Notes under the pieces: generated by a model
What the model was told of the DNA's origin: nothing
Database searches by the model: none
Seen by the model: the letters and a program-made list of their open reading frames with translations, nothing else
Program-made: the position numbers and the translations under genes
Source of the DNA: Neopestalotiopsis rosae
Taxonomy: Eukaryota; Ascomycota; Sordariomycetes; Amphisphaeriales; Sporocadaceae
DNA: 64,000 nt
Direction of reading: 5' to 3'
Assembly (NCBI GenBank): GCA_023078685.1
Contig: JALGAS010000001.1
Span: forward strand, 930,001-994,000
Shown: piece after piece, positions 12,989-25,127 of the stretch
How positions within the stretch are numbered: position 1 is the first letter of the stretch
How the letters are laid out: each line of letters starts with the position of its first letter

Positions 12989-15834
12989 ATGAGGTACCGA
13001 GGGCAGTCGGAGAACATCGTCTCCGCCGACAGCCACTCCGATGATAAGAACATGGCCGACGAGAAGTATGCCGCCGCCGCGGTAAACGAAGAGCTCAACG
13101 GCTTTGAGCAAGCCATGGAAACGTAAGCAAATGCCCTGACCTCGTGCAACTACATAATTCTTTGCAGCTAACATCAAACGTCAGGGAGCTCAATGTCACG
13201 GAACAAGATCTTATCGAGGCCAAGGCCACGGCCGAGGCCATGACCTTGGAGGGTGTGAAGACAGTACGTCTTATTATGGCGACAGCATGAACTGCACAAA
13301 CTGACACTACTCAAGCTGGTTGAAAGTATCATGAAGATCCACAAGCATGATCCCAACTTTCCCCACTCGGTTTTGGAAAAGATTACCGAGTTTCTGGGTA
13401 AGTCAGATGGCGCCTGTTAGAGGCAATGAGCTAATAGTCGTATAGCTACCCCTGACGTCTTCGAGAACCCCGAGAAACACCAGGAGCTTATTTGGGAAAT
13501 GAAGCTAGAGGCTGCACTTGTCACTAACAACTCTCCATACGCCGAGGTCCGTGGTGTTGTCGATAATGTCGACGATGTCGATACCCCTTGCTCGACGGTT
13601 CGTGCATGGTCGATCGGTATCTTCTTCTCAGTCGCTCTCGCTGCAGTCAACCAGTTGTTCTCGGTCCGCAACCCGCCCATCAGTGTCACTTCAAACGTCG
13701 CCCAACTGCTTGCCTTCCCGCTTGGTAAGGCCTGGGAGAAGATCGTACCAGACTGGCGCTTCACTCTTTTCGGCGTTCAGCACAGTCTCAATCCTGGTCG
13801 ATTCAACAAGAAGGAGCACATGCTCATCGCCCTGATGGCCACTGTGGCTCAGAGTCTGCCGTACACTCAGTACATCATCTGGACTCAGGTCCTGCCCTTC
13901 CAATTCAACCAGCAGTATGCCCGAAGCTTTGGCTACCAGATCCTTGTCGGTCTCTCGACAAACTTCATCGGATACGGTCTCGCTGGTCTGACCAGAAAGT
14001 TCCTCGTATACCCAGCGTACTGTCTGTGGCCGGCGTCTCTGGTCACAATCGCGTTGAACTCGGCACTCCACAAGGAATACAACATTCCCGTACTGGGTCC
14101 GTTCAAGAAGATCTATCGCGCATCGAGATACCGCTTCTTCTTTTACGCCTTTACTGCCATGTTTATTTACTTTTGGTTCCCCAACTTCATCTTCCAAGCC
14201 TTGACCTACTTCTCATGGATGACTTGGATCTCTCCTAACAACCATACCCTGGACATTCTGACTGGCTTCAACTCGGCTAGCTTGTTCAACCCATGGCCAA
14301 CCTTTGACTGGAATATCGTGGCTTACACTGGTACCGACCCTCTTATGGTTCCTGCTTTCTCAACTTTCAACACGGTTGGTGGTGGATTCATTTTCGGCTT
14401 GATTATCATCGCCATTTACTTCACCAACACATGGAACACTGGATACATTGGCATCGTTGACAACCACGTCTTTGACCACTTTGGCTCAAGATACAATGTG
14501 TCCCGAGCTCTCGATGCGCACGGAATGTACGATCACGAAAAGTACATGAACTACTCGGCCGCTTACCTCGGTGCCGCCAACTCGATCGTCTATGGTGCCT
14601 TTTTCGGAGTGTACGCATCCGCTGTCACCTATGTGGCCATCTTCCACCGATATGAGATTGTCATGGGCTTCAAGAGTTTGTTCAAGGCATTCTCTTTCAA
14701 GAAGAAGAAGACAAGCACCGAGGGAACTGCCGAAATTGAGGGAGAGTACAGCGATATCCACATGAAGCTTATGAGCAAGTATCCCGAGGTTTCCGAAATC
14801 TGGTACTTGGCTGTACTGCTTATTGCTGCAGCTTGCGGTTTTGCCGGTATCCTTGCATGGCCTACATACACAACTGCAGCAACTGTGCCGTATGGTATCC
14901 TCCTTGCTTTGATCTTTGTCATCCCTGTCGGTGTCATCAAGGCCATGACTGGTATCGAGGTCACGCTCAACGTGTTGGCTGAGTTCATTGGTGGTATGAT
15001 TGCACAAGGAAATGCCTTGTCCATGAACTACTTCAAATCATTTGGTTATGTCACTTGTGCACATGCTGTCGGCTTTGCCAATGACCTGAAGATGGCTCAC
15101 TACCTCAAGATTCCTCCATGGCACACCTTTGCCGCCCAGATGATCGGCACGCTCGTCAGCACCTTTGTTGCCACCGCCGTGATGCAATATCAAATCAACA
15201 TCGAAGGCATTTGCACCAGCGCTGCTCCCATGAGAATGACCTGCCCTGGAACCAACACCTTCTTCACTGCTTCCGTCTTGTGGGGAACGATTGGTCCTAT
15301 CAAGGTCTTTGGCCCTCAGGGTCAATACGGTCCCCTCCTTTTGGGTTTCCCTCTCGGTGCTTTGGTCGTGCTCATTTACTGGGGCTGCACAAAGAAGTTC
15401 CCCAACAACCGTTTCATTCGCCAAATCCACCCCGTTGCCATCTGGTACGGTGGTCTCAACTGGGCACCTTATGGATTCTCTTACATTTGGCCTGCCGCTC
15501 CTATTGCATGGTTGTCCTGGATTTATGTCAAGCAGCGTTATCTCGCTTTCTGGTCAAAGGTATGTTGCCGCTCTCAAATGTTAATTTAAATGCCCATCAG
15601 ATGGCTAACACTGTTTTACAGTACAACTTCGTCCTTTCCGCTGCCTTCTCGGCAGGTATCGCAATCTCTGGCATTGTCATGTTCTTCACTGTTGGTTGGT
15701 ACGGCATCGAGATCGAATGGTGGGGCAACACTCAGCCATATGTCGGCTGCGAGGGCGAGACTTGTACGCTGAAGACCTTGGCTGACGGAGAGCGATTCTA
15801 CCCCTGGTGGAACAGCTGGGTCGGCGCTCCCTAA
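12989..15834 (+). CDS. OPT-family oligopeptide transporter
   Basis: Five exons (12989-13122, 13185-13263, 13316-13397, 13446-15559, 15622-15834) join in frame to 873 residues, normal for fungal OPT proteins. OPT carriers are proton-coupled importers of tetra- and pentapeptides, glutathione or metal-peptide complexes at the plasma membrane. The family signature SLNPGRFNKKEH is present early in the membrane domain, and KIPPWHTFAAQ lies in the second half. Many hydrophobic segments are present (about 14-16 expected for the family). The hydrophilic N-terminal ~130 residues carry an acidic cytosolic head (NVTEQDLIEAKA, then HSVLEKITEFL) typical of the family. Intron 1 uses the acceptor at 13184, with CTAAC at 13168-13172 as branch point. 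Substrate cannot be told from sequence. Confidence 0.95.
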
Positions 15835-16764
15835 GTCAACGTAGCATAGATGGAGAGGTTCCTACAAGGGGTCTATTCGATGTGACGTGGTCACGGGTCG
15901 TTGTAGGCATTCAGCCTGTCGAAGAGACGGCGTTTCCACCGAGAAGTGTAGGGATGGCTGCCGTTCCTGGTTACGCAGGACACAACACATGCCAGTAATC
16001 TTTGTCAGATGTATAATAAATCGTATAAATGCAATCGTCGTCCAACTATGTGAGCACACATGGATAACTCGGGTGTGTGAGAAATGGCCAGATAAGATGC
16101 GAGAGCGACATCCTGCACAATACGTGCGTCAAGCCGGCTATCGGTTATACTGTATCGTTACTCTATGTTTCTATTCTAACCTATCCAAGATCAAGTGTGG
16201 CCTCACAAATACGGGGTCTTCCCCCATAAGCTTTAAAGTGGGCGATCCTCAGTAGCGGAAGCGAACCTTGGCAATCTTGTCACCTTCCCCATGAGTTGAG
16301 TACGTCGTCTGTGGCTTTCCGCTAGCTCAGGCGGCTGATGGGCACGAACCATGGCCTCGGGTAACCGCTCCACACAAATGGTCACGATACTTTGAGCGAC
16401 TTTCAAGTGTATACTCCGTGTGCAGCATTGTGCATCTAGATGACTATCGTGTCACGTATACCACAAATGTTGCAGACTTTTGGCAGTGTGCTACTCGAAT
16501 CATACATATGATCTGATTCTGGTTGCCGAGGCCTTATCAGCATGATGCTTGGAACTTTTGGACAAGACATACGTATTGTGCATGCATATGGCCTGTCAGC
16601 GGAAAGGCGCGATATGGTTGATAGTTGTCGTCATCAGGAATGTCCGTCGTCGACTTTGGACCTTTTTGGTTTGAGTCGCCAATAGTTGGGTGTTCTCCGG
16701 ATCTCTGCGGATTCTTCCTGCAGTATCCTGTCTTTCTCTATATCGTCGTTTCCCCATTCTCACA
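15835..16764. other. intergenic region between convergent genes
   Basis: Lies between the 3' ends of the OPT transporter and the SLAC1-type transporter. It presumably holds both 3' UTRs and polyadenylation sites. Short open frames on both strands show no motif. Confidence 0.5.
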
Positions 16765-18146
16765 TCACTTTGTCGCATCTTCATCTTTGCCAGGCCACAT
16801 GATGCGGCCAGTGATGACGGCCTTGAGGTGAAGCACCAAATCCATCAGCCAAAACGCAAAGAGAAGCACCGTCATGACGGTGCAAACCCACTGTATGGCG
16901 GTCGACTCCAGCACGTTGCCGATGAACCCCGTGGCAATGGTGAAGCCCACGTTGGGGAAGATGATGGCCCACCACGACAGCTTGAAGCCCATCTGCGGCG
17001 CGGCGAAGCGGCCGTTGCGGTAGGGGACCGCGACGGGCAGGTTGGCGATGAGGGCCACGGCGAATATCCAAAAGGCGAATAGCCACAGAAAGATGCTCGC
17101 CCAGTCGGCGACGATCTGAAGAACCTCGACGCCCGTCGGGTGCGCGGCAAAGTAGGCATAGTCGCGCGGCAGGGCCTGCGAGCAGCCGATAAGCGACACA
17201 ATGGTATAGCCTGCCGACCCGACGGGCATGAAGAGACCGGGGCGCTGGTCGGGCGGGCTCAGGCCGCTCATCCACAGCGTGCCCATGAACCAGGGCATGT
17301 AGATGAGGCACAGTATCCAGCCAAGGCCCTGGTAGGCGATGCCGGCCACGATGATGCGCAGGCGCTGCTCAGGCGGCTGCTGCTGGGCTATGGACGCCGC
17401 AATGGTGCCCGTGAGCATGACGTTGAAGACGGTGAAGAAGATGGCTGGGTTCATCTTAAAGACGTCTAGGCGCCGGTTGAACAGGATCACCGGGATCGTT
17501 GTGCTGTAGATCAGGGTACATGCTGCGTAGATCCAGAATAGGACGCGTATGGCGACTATAATCCATGGTCCTGTGTGTGGAGTACCGAACCTGGACACTA
17601 GAAGATCGTCCTCGGGTCAGTATTTCCATTTCTTGGTGTTTGCGCATAGTCTAGGTCAGAGGTTATACTCCTCTGCAACACATGACTTCATCTGCAACAT
17701 CAACGCAGCAATCAAGAGTAATCGCACGAGTATTGCTTACTGCATATTATTATTGTCGCGCACGAGAGGAAGAAAGGCCCAACAAACAAACACTCCGGCA
17801 CCGTCGTCATGGACTTTTTTATGGTATACGGGTGTAGATAGAACCGCGCCAGCATGGCGGCGCAAAACATGGCAAATAGCACCAGATTTAGGATAAAGAC
17901 CACGGCGCCAGCTGTTTGTAGCCCGTGGAACTGATGCGGCGTCTCGGACAGCAAGATGGCGATGCCGCCCGTCGACTGCGTGCCGGTAAAGTTGGCCCAG
18001 GTAAAGTGCTCAATGCGCTCGCGGAATCCGACCTTGCCGCCGTCGCCGTTCGCGGGCTTGTTGTCGTCGGTGCTGCCACTGCTACCTCCTCCGACACCTC
18101 CCTCATCGCCGCCATTACTACTTTGTGAGTTGTCTGCGACCACCAT
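16765..18146 (-). CDS. SLAC1/TehA/Mae1-family transporter (sulfite/dicarboxylate type)
   Basis: Two exons on the minus strand (18146-17741 and 17597-16765) join as A|TG, giving 412 residues. The family (voltage-dependent anion channel fold, ten membrane helices) includes yeast SSU1 sulfite efflux pump, Mae1 malate permease and plant SLAC1. The N-terminal ~50 residues are polar and Gly/Ser-rich. The first helix region carries the family-like ERIEHFTWANFTGTQSTGGI, and the splice junction leads into GTPHTGPWIIVAIRVLFWIY. Later segments alternate hydrophobic helices with short loops such as WFMGTLW and SWWAIIFPNVGFTIATG. The start at 18146 is chosen because residues upstream of it in the same frame do not resemble the family. 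Export of sulfite or organic acids is the likely role; the substrate is not decided. Confidence 0.88.
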
Positions 18147-18597
18147 TACTGTCGTATACCACTCGTGAGTTCCCGCCCAGAACCATAGGTGTGATGTAAC
18201 AAGAATGGCGCTTGAAAGTTTCGATGTTGTCAGATCTAGGTACTTTTTGGGGAATTCGCGAGCCAATCGCCGCCCCGCGCGCAAAGTCGATAGTGCCCCT
18301 CAGTCCGGCATTCGTCCGTTGTTGTGGACGGAAATACCTAATTTGACGCATCAATTCCCGTCGGAAATGCTAGAAACATTGAACATTGCCTAGGTAAAGA
18401 GACTAGAGCTTATGTCATCATTGAGAGCCTACATCAGCAAGAATGTTCACTGAGTCATCAATACCATTGATGTATAAGCCAAGATCCAGTAATTATGCAG
18501 TAGTGAATCATCTGTTTGTACTTTGTTCTATACAATGTACAGAACGTCAGACTTGAAAAGTTTTGACACGACTATGATGTGCTCCAGGTATCAGGAT
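18147..18597. other. intergenic region
   Basis: Separates the start of the SLAC1-type gene from the 3' end of the NLR gene (same strand). It should hold the promoter of the former and the 3' UTR of the latter. No further feature is seen. Confidence 0.5.
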
Positions 18598-21500
18598 CTA
18601 AACTCGAGGCCTCTTTGCACCCTTCTCGAGCAAAAGGTCAACTATCTCTGTATACTGACAGGCTGAAGCTAATTGTAATGGGGTCTGGCCACGATCGCTT
18701 GCAATGTTTGGGTCTGCACCTGCCTCAAGAAGTAGTCTCGCGATTTCGACGTTCCCGCCTATCAAAGCCGTATAAAGCGGTGTACATCCGTTGTCGTCCC
18801 GAGCATCGATTTCAATATCATCATCGACAAGAAGTCTAACAACATCAATATGTCCGTTCGCTGACGCAGTATGGAGCGGCCTCCATCCGTTCTTACTCGC
18901 AATATTTGGGCTAGCGCCATGTGCGAGAAGTAATTTGGCCACCTCGAGATGCCCACCGCTGGCAGCCAGATCAAGTGCTGTCCATCCGCTATCGCTCGAA
19001 GTATTTGCGTTGACATTTCTATCGAGAAGCAGATCGGCTATGTATATATGCTTATTAGCCCAAGCCAGGTAAAGTAGCAATCGCTCAAGATCGTTGGCGG
19101 CATTCAGGTCGTTAATCTTTTCACAAAGTAGACAAGCTACCTCGAAATATTTTCCCGCTAGAGCTGCGAGGAGCGCTGTTTCTCCGTTCTTATTCACAAA
19201 ATCTGGGCTGGCACCCTTTGCGAGAAGCAACTCGACTATTTCAAGATGTCCGTTGGCTGAGGCTGTAATAATAGGTGTATCCCCCCATATATCTGCAATA
19301 TTTAGGCTGGCACCCTGCGCGAGAAGCAGTCTCGCTACGTCGAGATGTCCGCCAGCAGCGGCTAAATCAAGTGCTGTTCGGCCGCTATAACTCATAGTAT
19401 TTGGATCGACACCTTTATCGAGTAATACATCGACCAAGTCGGGGAACTCGCCAGTCGATGCTATATGGAGTAGCAGCCGCTCTTTATCGTCCGCAGTATC
19501 AAGCTTAGTGCCACGAAGAAGTAGACAGGCTACCTGCTCGTATCCGTTGTCTAAAGCTACGTCAAGTGCTGTTTTTCGGTCCTTGGTAGCATCATCTCGG
19601 CAAGCACCCTTTGCGAGAAGTAGTTCGACTGTCCCGAGATCCCCATTAGCTGAGGCTGTAATAAGCGGCGTTTCTCCGTTGATATCCGCAATATTTAGGC
19701 TAGCACCTTTCGCAAGAAGCAACTCGACTATCTCGAGGTTCTCATAGGCCAAAGCTAAAAGGAGCGGTGTTTTCCCGTAAATATCCGCAATATCTGGGTT
19801 GGCACCTTTTGCGAGAAATATTTCGATTATCTCACGATATCCATAGGCTGCAGCTGTATGAAGCGGTGTTTTCCCGTTTTCGCCGGCAATATCTGGGTTT
19901 GCACCTTTGGCGAGGAGCAATTCCATTATATTGGGAAGCCCGGCGTCTCTAGTCAAGTGAAGCGGTGTTTCCCCGTAATTATTCGCAATATCTGGGTTGG
20001 CACCATTTGCGAGAAGTATTTCGGTTATTTCGAGACGCCCGTTGGCTACGGCTAAAATAAGTGGTGTTTCCCCCTCATTATTTGTGATCTCTAGGCTGGC
20101 ACCCTCTGCGATAAGCAATTCGACTATTTTGAGATGCCCTTCGGTTGCGGCTAAGGTAAGTGGTGAATTCCCCTTTTTATTTGCGATATTTAGGCTAGCA
20201 CCCTTGGCGAGAAGCAGTTTAAATACTTCGAGATGTCCGTTGGCTGCGGCTGAGGTAAGTGGTGTTTCTCCCCTATTATCTATGATATTGGGGTTAGCAC
20301 CCTTTGCGAGAAGTAATTCGACGATCTCGAATTCCCCGTTAATTGAAGCTGTAATAAGTGGTATTCGTCCGGCATCGTCCGCAATATCTAGGCTAGCACC
20401 CTTGGCGAGAAGTTGTTCGGATATATCAAAGTACCCGCGGGTTAAGGCTAGAAGCAGGGGGCTCTGTCCAGTAAAATCCGCAATATTTGGGCTAGCACCC
20501 TTGGCGAGAAGTAACTCGAATATATCGAAATGCCCGTAGGATAAGGCCAAAGAAAGCGGCGTTTTTCCGTTGCTATTCGCAAAATCCGGGTTGGCACCCT
20601 TGTGGAGAAGGAGTTCTATTATCTCGAGATGACCGTGGGCTGTGGCCAATAGGAGAGGTGTCATTTTGTTGGAATCCAAGCAGTTGGGTGAGTTGTTGTG
20701 TGATAAAAGAAGTCTGGCTGCGGCTATTTGACCTATTCGTGAAGCTAGCAGAATTGCATCCTCATCCTCGTCGTAGTTCTCGTGAACGAAAAAATCCGCG
20801 CAGCCGATAAAATGCTCAGATTGCTTTGTGTTAGCACCAGCTTTTAGCAGTTCTGAAAAGAACATTTCAAGAACATCAACTTCGTCCTGGAAAGCCATCT
20901 CCTGCAAAACAAAGTAAGCGGTGCCATCAGGTGGGGGGCCATATGCCTTGATCAGATGCATGAAGAACGTTTTATCCAACTGACGGACGGCATTAAGGAC
21001 GAGTGTAGCTCTTTCCACGATGTTCGCGCGAGCGCCAGCCTCGACTAGGCTCTGGATCAAATCCCAAGCTTTCGTCGTTGCTGTCATGGCCATATGCAAG
21101 GCAGTCTCCTCGTACTTATTCTTGATATTCACGTCTACAACGTAACATCTTTGCTGGCCGGTGTCCTGATCCGGGCGGGCGCACCCTTCCATAGTGCTGT
21201 CTTGTCGGTGGCTTTTTTCAACTGACTGCTTCAAGATGGTCAGCGCCATATCTGAGTGGCCTTCTATAATGGCGAGAAGCAGTGGCGTGTTTCCTTGAGA
21301 GTCTTTGGCATCGATATCTAGATTATCTTCCTGCAAGACTGCATCGAACGCACTCTTCGAGCCTAACGCAATCACAACATGAAGTGGCGTTGCCCCAATA
21401 AAAGGCCAACCTTCTGGAGCATGAGCGGTATCGGGATCCAGGGTATACCAGAGCTGAGCGAGAAGTTGTAAAGATTCGGGCCGCCGATTCCACTGAATCA

Positions 21501-24059
21501 ATGATAAAAGGTCAAGCTGAGGGAGGCCTTCCAGCTCTACCTGGAAAATATGGCCAAACAGAAATTGTACTGCGTAAGGTGCCAGCGGAAAGCGGACAGA
21601 GAGAGAGCTACGAGGCAGACATGCTCCACCCTGCACATCACTCATAGTGATATATCTGAAACAGGATCGCGATATCTCGAGATGGCCAGCTCCCGCGATA
21701 GACCGAGTGGGATTTGGGGTTTCCCCATCGTGAGGGAGAAACTTGTTCGCCAAATATTCGGCAACTGACTGATGAATGAACTGCGCTTCTCGATTCCAAA
21801 GTTCTCCGTCAGGATCGTATTGTTCCCAGACTTCGCGGTCTTGGAACTCCACCAGTCCTCTAGAAAGATGCTTGATATGTTTTTCGAATTGATTCAAATC
21901 CTCAACCCAGCTGCTATGGCTCCTGAGTGAGTCGATTGTTGCGGAAGCCGTGTCTCTGTCAGTTGCAAGTGCTTCTCGAAGCTCTTGCGAAGATAGCGGT
22001 CGTCCAGCAAACAGGATCCACTGGAACAACTTTACCATCTGCTGTTTCTCGGATCCATTGCTGCTACCCAAGATATCTCCATATAGTCCGTCCAGTGTTT
22101 CGGGGATACTTGTAAGCATCTTCAGTAAATTTGTCTCTTTAATGCCGGTCGTATCTCCGTCAAGAATTTTGTCAGTGACCAACACTGCCCATTGAAACCC
22201 TCCCTGAGACTTCGATAGGATCTGCTCCTCGATTTTCCGTCGCCTTCTTCCAGGGACGATTTGCTTCAGCCGTTCGTGAACGACTAGCTGGATGTCAGCA
22301 ACGTTTTGTTCTTCCACGAAAACGGTTGGGATGGCGTTTGAGCCAAGGATTGGATAATGCCTTGACGAGAAACAAATTTTTACTTTTCCATTTTCTACTT
22401 CAATCTTTTGCATAAGATCTTTGAAGTAGCTCAACAAAACTTTCGCATCATGCTCTCCACACTCGTCAAGCGCATCAATGAAAATGATTACGGGTTTGTC
22501 TTTTGTTCCTCTGCTTAGAGTGTTGAACATGCAGTCTTGAAGCTCTTGAGTGGCCCAGGTCCACCTCCTCTCCTGGTATGAGCCGTATCTTGCTTCACGG
22601 TCCTCGAAAATATCGGTAAGTTGTGAGAGGTTCTGCGGAAAGGATGCGAGCATGGCGTTGAGCAACGCACGGAAGACACCTAAAAGGGACTTCTGCAAAT
22701 CTGTGCCCCGGCCGTTGATAAAATATGAGAAAACAAGATCTCTAGGCTGCTTGGACCTCATGGTTGTAGCAGCAAACTTCATAAGAGCCGACTTGCCAGT
22801 TCCAGGGCTCCCTTTCATCCAGAAAAGACCGCTGGTCTTCTTTGTCCATTCCCAATATTGGTAATCCATGAGGAGCCACTGGCAAGTGTTCTGTGCGAAA
22901 CGAATTTCTTGACTCCTGGACTCTTGTTCCGGAAAAGCCAGAGATCTGAGGCAATCTATCGATTTGTTAGTGACTCATGAGATGGCGTGCTCGATTTAAA
23001 CACCTTTCTCTTCGTCCGATAGCGATGATACTGTGGAACGAACTGCCAAAGGGCCTGTAGATGGTTAGATTATTTCATTTTCATATATTATTGTATGTGT
23101 ACCATGAACTATCACTCACGATGGTCTATTTGGCTGTTTCCGGTGGCCGAGACGACTTGAGGAACAAGAAGCAGCAGATCCTTGGCACACGCCGCCGCCG
23201 CTGCCGCCGCATATGGCTGCCATTGCTTGTTCTTATGGGCGTCGGCATAGTCGCAGATTCCCCGGACTACCAAACACTCAAAGTTATTCATTAGACCAGC
23301 CGCCTCCATCTCAAAACACAAAACACCTCCAAGATCTTGACTGATGCGATCGCGCGTCGAGCCGTCCTTCATGACCTGATTTCCAGATGCGATGGTGCCG
23401 AAGAAGAGAACAGGGTCCGGTTTGTGTCTAGCCTGCCTGACTATGATATCTTCTTTCCTGCACGAGGCACATGTAGGACCTGGTACGTGCTCTGATGTTG
23501 CGGAGTATAAGACGTCCTGACTCGAGCCTGGGAACGTGAATTTCCGATGGTTCGCGAAAGCAGACAAGTGTTCCGTCGTGCGTACCTCGTCCAGAGAGAT
23601 ATCGGTACGGAGATTGGAGAGAGCGCTGAGCAGAATGGTTGGAGGCGCATTCAGGCTGCCAGTACGTGCGAATTCACCGCCCGACACAGTCTTTCCAAAG
23701 TCAAACTGCACCACACCTCCGTGCCGGGCCGCTGGTTGACTGATGACTACGTCGCCTAGACGAATGTCATGCTCGTCCGATGGGACCCCACCGCCAATGC
23801 CGACGAGCAACACAAAACGTAGCGATGGGAAGCTGTTCCGCATGTGAGAGGCGACAACGGCTGCGGAATTCGTGCCAATTTGACCAGCAGGCAGACACGC
23901 TGCCACGACATCGTGGACGCCAATCCGGCCAAATCTATAGACGTTGGTGTCGGTCGGCGATGAGGGAAGGGGCTCGTATCTCTCGTCCATTACCACCCGC
24001 GCGGCCGCGAGTTCGTCGGGCAGTGCACATACCCATCCTACTGTGAAGACGGGAGGCAT
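18598..24059 (-). CDS. PNP_UDP-NACHT-ankyrin NLR protein
   Basis: Three minus-strand exons (24059-23120, 23054-23004, 22955-18598) join to 1782 residues. Residues about 1-310 form a purine/uridine phosphorylase-like domain, with a glycine-rich VGIGGGVPSDEHD loop, GTIASGNQVMKDG, the FEMEAAG motif and RGICDYADAHKN, all conserved in active-looking members. A linker (CLRSLAFPEQ..TCQWLL) of the kind that precedes fungal NACHT modules is created only by the two splices. The NACHT ATPase has Walker A GSPGTGKSAL and Walker B IIFIDALDEC. The C-terminal half is ankyrin: a few divergent copies, then about 21 regular ones. Fungal NLRs of this design are thought to control programmed cell death in non-self recognition; ligand sensing by the repeats and signalling by the PNP domain are inferences. 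The second intron (48 nt) has a weak GTGTTT donor but a good ACTAAC branch. Confidence 0.93.
18601..20680 (-). repeat. 99-bp tandem array encoding about 21 ankyrin repeats
   Basis: Each unit encodes 33 residues of the form xxGxTPLxxAxxNGHLEIVELLLAKGAxxxIAD, and many neighbours are very alike at both protein and DNA level (for example the recurring LLLAKGASLNIAD). A higher-order duplication is visible: the four units at 19192-19584 (TALDVAL / RLLLHIA / TALDLAA / TPIITASANG) match, in order, the four at 18796-19191 (TALLAAL / RLLLYLA / TALDLAA / RPLHTASANG). This points to growth by unequal exchange. Confidence 0.9.
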
Positions 24060-25127
24060 TTGGACGTGGTCGTCATGGACTTTTCGAGGCTGTTCTGTTG
24101 AGATTCATCATCAAAATGCGAGACTGGTTCGCAATGAGCTATAGGGAACAATGGAAGGATGTATGTTTCTGTAAGGCTCGGTCGTCATAGTGAAGGAGAC
24201 AGTAGACCCAGCTGACATATAATACTGCGTCAGGCATAGCAGCAGGGCGTAGGAAGTCGAGCCGGCGCTTATTGCCTGGAGGAGACAAAAAATGGACACC
24301 TGAGCACCACTCGAATGGCAGGGCTTCTTTCTCTGCTGTCTATCCTGTAATCGTAGACTCGCAGAATAGCTAAGCCTCTTTCTGGCGCAATCCTTGTCGA
24401 CCTCCAGTGCGGGCGCCAATCCCATCGTCTTACAGGCAAGTTGTAGCCACAGCCTCCTTGTACCATGGTCCAGAAGCGCTCTGGTGTCAGGCCCAGGAGC
24501 GCCGGCACGCTCGCCCTGGTGCGAATCCATAGTAAACAATTTGATGTTTGTTGATCACGGTAATTATTTACAAAGGGACCGCATAGGTCTCTGTCCCGAG
24601 TCTGTGCAGTTCTTCATTCAAAACCATTAAATGTTGCAGCGTATATATCTTCGTCATTTACCGCTGTGGGGTCACCTCGCCATCAAGTTCATGTTGCGGA
24701 GGGCATGTCAGGCTGCCTGCATAAACAAGAGATCAACCAGCAGCGTCCAAATCGTGTAGTCATAAAATAGAAGAAAAGGACCATCTCTTATGCACCATTC
24801 GTATCACAAAAAAAAAAAAAAAATTTCCACCTTCGTAGTAGGCCTCTTAGGGCCTTTTTACTGGGAGTCCGATTACCAGGTCCTTCCGACCTCTGGTCAA
24901 GACAGCAAGACTGTGTCCGGACAACTGGGAGCTAAGATGAGTATACAGTTTTATTAGCGAGCTAAAAACGCAAAGCTCATTATTATTAGCGCATCAGCCC
25001 TACAAAATATTTTGTGGATCTTACGTACTACCCGCTGTGTACTTACGAGTCTGCCAATGTCATCTTTCCCCTCACATTCACGATTCTGGTTGCCGCTCAT
25101 CGTAGCGCCTTCTCCGCCGTCTGGGCC
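24060..25127. promoter_or_regulatory. shared divergent promoter region of the NLR and HET genes
   Basis: 1.07 kb separates two genes transcribed away from each other. A 16-base A run lies at 24808-24823. A minus-strand open frame at 24111-24539 has no recognisable content and is treated as chance. No binding site can be named from sequence alone, but the geometry allows coordinated control of both genes. Confidence 0.45.

Noticed and set aside
13691..15430. Long antisense frames opposite the OPT gene
   Set aside because: They mirror codon bias of a clearly coding strand; no independent protein features.
24111..24539. 142-codon minus-strand frame upstream of the NLR
   Set aside because: Lies in the divergent promoter region, lacks motifs and a credible second exon; possible but unsupported.
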